Shown one piece after another: positions 51,131-52,383 of a DNA stretch of 52,383 nt. The notes below the pieces were generated by a model. It did not search any database, was not told the origin of the DNA, and worked only from the letters and a program-made list of their open reading frames with translations. Source of the stretch: Mesonia sp. (GTDB lineage: Bacteria; Bacteroidota; Bacteroidia; Flavobacteriales; Flavobacteriaceae); the NCBI GenBank assembly GCA_012964435.1, contig DTTX01000046.1, forward strand, positions 41,887 to 94,269, written 5' to 3'. Within the stretch, counting starts at the first letter, position 1; each line of letters opens with the position of its first letter. A program made the translations under genes and the position numbers.

Positions 51131-52383
51131 TTATAAATTAAGCCTAAGATTTTCGAAGAGTTTTGTAGCGGCTTTAAAGTAATCGTTCTCTATTTTGTTT
51201 TGCTTGAGTTGAGAATCGATCAATTTATTTTCTCTAGAATTAATTAAAAAAATCGAACTCTCTCCTATTTCAAACAAACGTACTTCTGCCGCAACCATCG
51301 TCTCACTATCTTCTACAATTTCTTCAATAAGTTGTAATTGCTCTTTTAAGCTGGCAATTTCTTGTTCTGTAGCTTTGATCTTGTTTTTAAGATTCCACTC
51401 TTTTTGGTCGAATTTATATTCTGTATTTTCTCTTTTTACTTTTGCCAATCGCAGATCGCCACGTTCTTTACGAAGAAATAAAGGAAATTTTACTTTCACA
51501 CCCGCTTTATAGTCACTCGTATTTAAATAACTCGGCTGGTCGTATTCTTCAGTTAAAAATTTATATTCGACATCTACGGTTGGTAAAAGATTGTTTCTAC
51601 CTAAACGAATATCGAGATCGTAAGCTTGAAGATCATACTGAATAGATTGCAGCTCGGGATGTTCAGAAATATCTTCTGCATTTCCTAAAAAATTTTCAAT
51701 ACCAAGACTCGATAAAATATTCTCTTCTGATGCCTGCGGAACAAGTTGGTCTTCTAACTCAACAGGAACATCTTCGATCCATAAATAATTCGATAAATTA
51801 AGTTTAGCTTTTTGCAGGTTTAAATTAGCTTGCTTTACATCTAATTGACGTTTGCGCAGAAAGATTTTGGTTTCTACGGTATCTAATGCACGAGTTTCTC
51901 CTAACTCACTTGTTCGTACAACTCCATTAAATCTAATTTGAGCATTTTCAAGAAATTCTTCGTAAACCGACCTGTTTTCGTAATACAATTTCCAATCGGC
52001 GTAAGCTTTTGCGGCTTCAGCTAAAATAGAATTCACTAAAATATCTCGCTCTACTTCATTTTTATTCTGAAGTATTTTTGCTTGCTTAACCGAATTCATT
52101 CTTTCATTATAAAGCAAACCTCTTAACAATCTAATATTTACACCAGCGCTAAATATACCATCTTCGGGAACAGTATTTTGCGGATTTAAATAATAACCAT
52201 CATTTTGCTCATAATCTGCTTTAAGGTCGATGCCATACCAAGTAGGAATGGTAAAACTCCCATTCCACAGAGAATAGTACTCTGTACCATGATAGTTTTT
52301 TTCTTTCATCCCACCTTCTAATTTAGGATCAAAAGCACCTCTAGCTTTTAGCAGTTTTGCTTCAGCTTCAGAAATTTTAAGAT
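51131..52383 (-). CDS. TolC-family outer-membrane efflux protein (5' end beyond the window)
   Basis: The visible 417 codons run without a stop to the window edge, so the start and signal peptide lie beyond 52383. The reading frame upstream of the methionine at 52309 continues as ISEAEAKLLKARGAFDPKLE, a typical N-terminal part of TolC proteins, so that methionine is internal. Two long coiled-coil repeats alternate with beta strands (LDVKQANLNLQKAKLNLSNYL; ENTEYKFDQKEWNLKNKIKATEQEIASLKEQLQLIEEIVEDSETM). TolC-type trimers form the outer-membrane exit duct of efflux pumps or type I secretion. The pump partners are expected upstream, outside the window. Confidence 0.88.
   Translation of the reverse strand, partial: LKISEAEAKLLKARGAFDPKLEGGMKEKNYHGTEYYSLWNGSFTIPTWYGIDLKADYEQNDGYYLNPQNTVPEDGIFSAGVNIRLLRGLLYNERMNSVKQAKILQNKNEVERDILVNSILAEAAKAYADWKLYYENRSVYEEFLENAQIRFNGVVRTSELGETRALDTVETKIFLRKRQLDVKQANLNLQKAKLNLSNYLWIEDVPVELEDQLVPQASEENILSSLGIENFLGNAEDISEHPELQSIQYDLQAYDLDIRLGRNNLLPTVDVEYKFLTEEYDQPSYLNTSDYKAGVKVKFPLFLRKERGDLRLAKVKRENTEYKFDQKEWNLKNKIKATEQEIASLKEQLQLIEEIVEDSETMVAAEVRLFEIGESSIFLINSRENKLIDSQLKQNKIENDYFKAATKLFENLRLNL

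Noticed and set aside
52309-52309. Methionine at 52309 as the start of the TolC-family gene
   Set aside because: The frame stays open to the window edge and encodes typical TolC N-terminal sequence, so the start is beyond the window.

Overview
The window is AT-rich chromosomal DNA from a member of the Flavobacteriaceae (phylum Bacteroidota). Evidence includes type IX secretion cargo with type A and type B C-terminal sorting domains, a TonB-dependent receptor with a carboxypeptidase-regulatory-like N-terminus, a bacillithiol-type YtxJ protein, several DUF families typical of Flavobacteriia, and promoters of the TTG-N19-21-TAnnTTTG type. Many upstream regions carry the TAnnTTTG -7 box rather than a bacterial TATAAT box. 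A genus cannot be fixed from the sequence alone; a marine flavobacterium of the Gramella/Zunongwangia/Salegentibacter kind would fit (inference). No phage, transposase, rRNA, tRNA or CRISPR array was found.

Layout. 1-2.9 kb: a (CTAACAG)n repeat, heme A synthase, an IS1096-passenger-like protein and a nucleoid-associated protein. 2.9-3.66 kb: a gene-free composite repeat array. 3.7-6.6 kb: an uncharacterised 355-residue protein and an ABC-2 exporter pair. 6.6-12 kb: two large type B T9SS proteins that share a repeated module of about 88 residues. 12-17.7 kb: uvrB, a DUF2059 protein, glyA, fumarylacetoacetase and ytxJ. 17.9-21.1 kb: clpB and an acyltransferase. 21.1-22 kb: a HigB/HigA toxin-antitoxin operon with a tail gene of 51 codons. 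22-26.4 kb: sbcD and sbcC. 26.4-28.8 kb (minus): a ZapB-like gene, zapA, a 6S-like RNA and rny. 29-33.2 kb: an M23 peptidase and a TonB receptor. 33.3-39 kb: cysteine desulfurase, a calcium-repeat lipoprotein, an Smr protein, a type A T9SS protein and two small membrane proteins. 39-47.2 kb: rocD, rlmD, DUF6452/DUF6048, an RlmL-like methylase, a second methylase, a ZIP transporter, a DUF4268 protein and an orphan LacI regulator. 47.3-52.4 kb: trxB, tryptophan 2,3-dioxygenase, a serine hydrolase, a Sua5/YrdC protein and the 3' part of a TolC-family gene that runs off the window.

Most of the window is core housekeeping: DNA repair (uvrB, sbcCD), protein quality control (clpB), RNA metabolism (rny, rlmD, RlmL-like), thiol redox (trxB, ytxJ) and amino-acid turnover (glyA, fahA, rocD, tryptophan dioxygenase). 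Accessory content lies in the secreted T9SS proteins, the toxin-antitoxin locus and the intergenic repeats. The most interesting non-coding signals are: a two-copy intergenic element whose closing stem covaries between copies (GCATT/AATGC and GCGTT/AACGC), a palindromic repeat nested in the loop of one copy, the composite array at 2.9-3.66 kb, the 6S-like RNA, a 10-bp direct repeat upstream of clpB, and several genes whose -7 box sits only 5-6 nt before the start codon, suggesting leaderless mRNAs.
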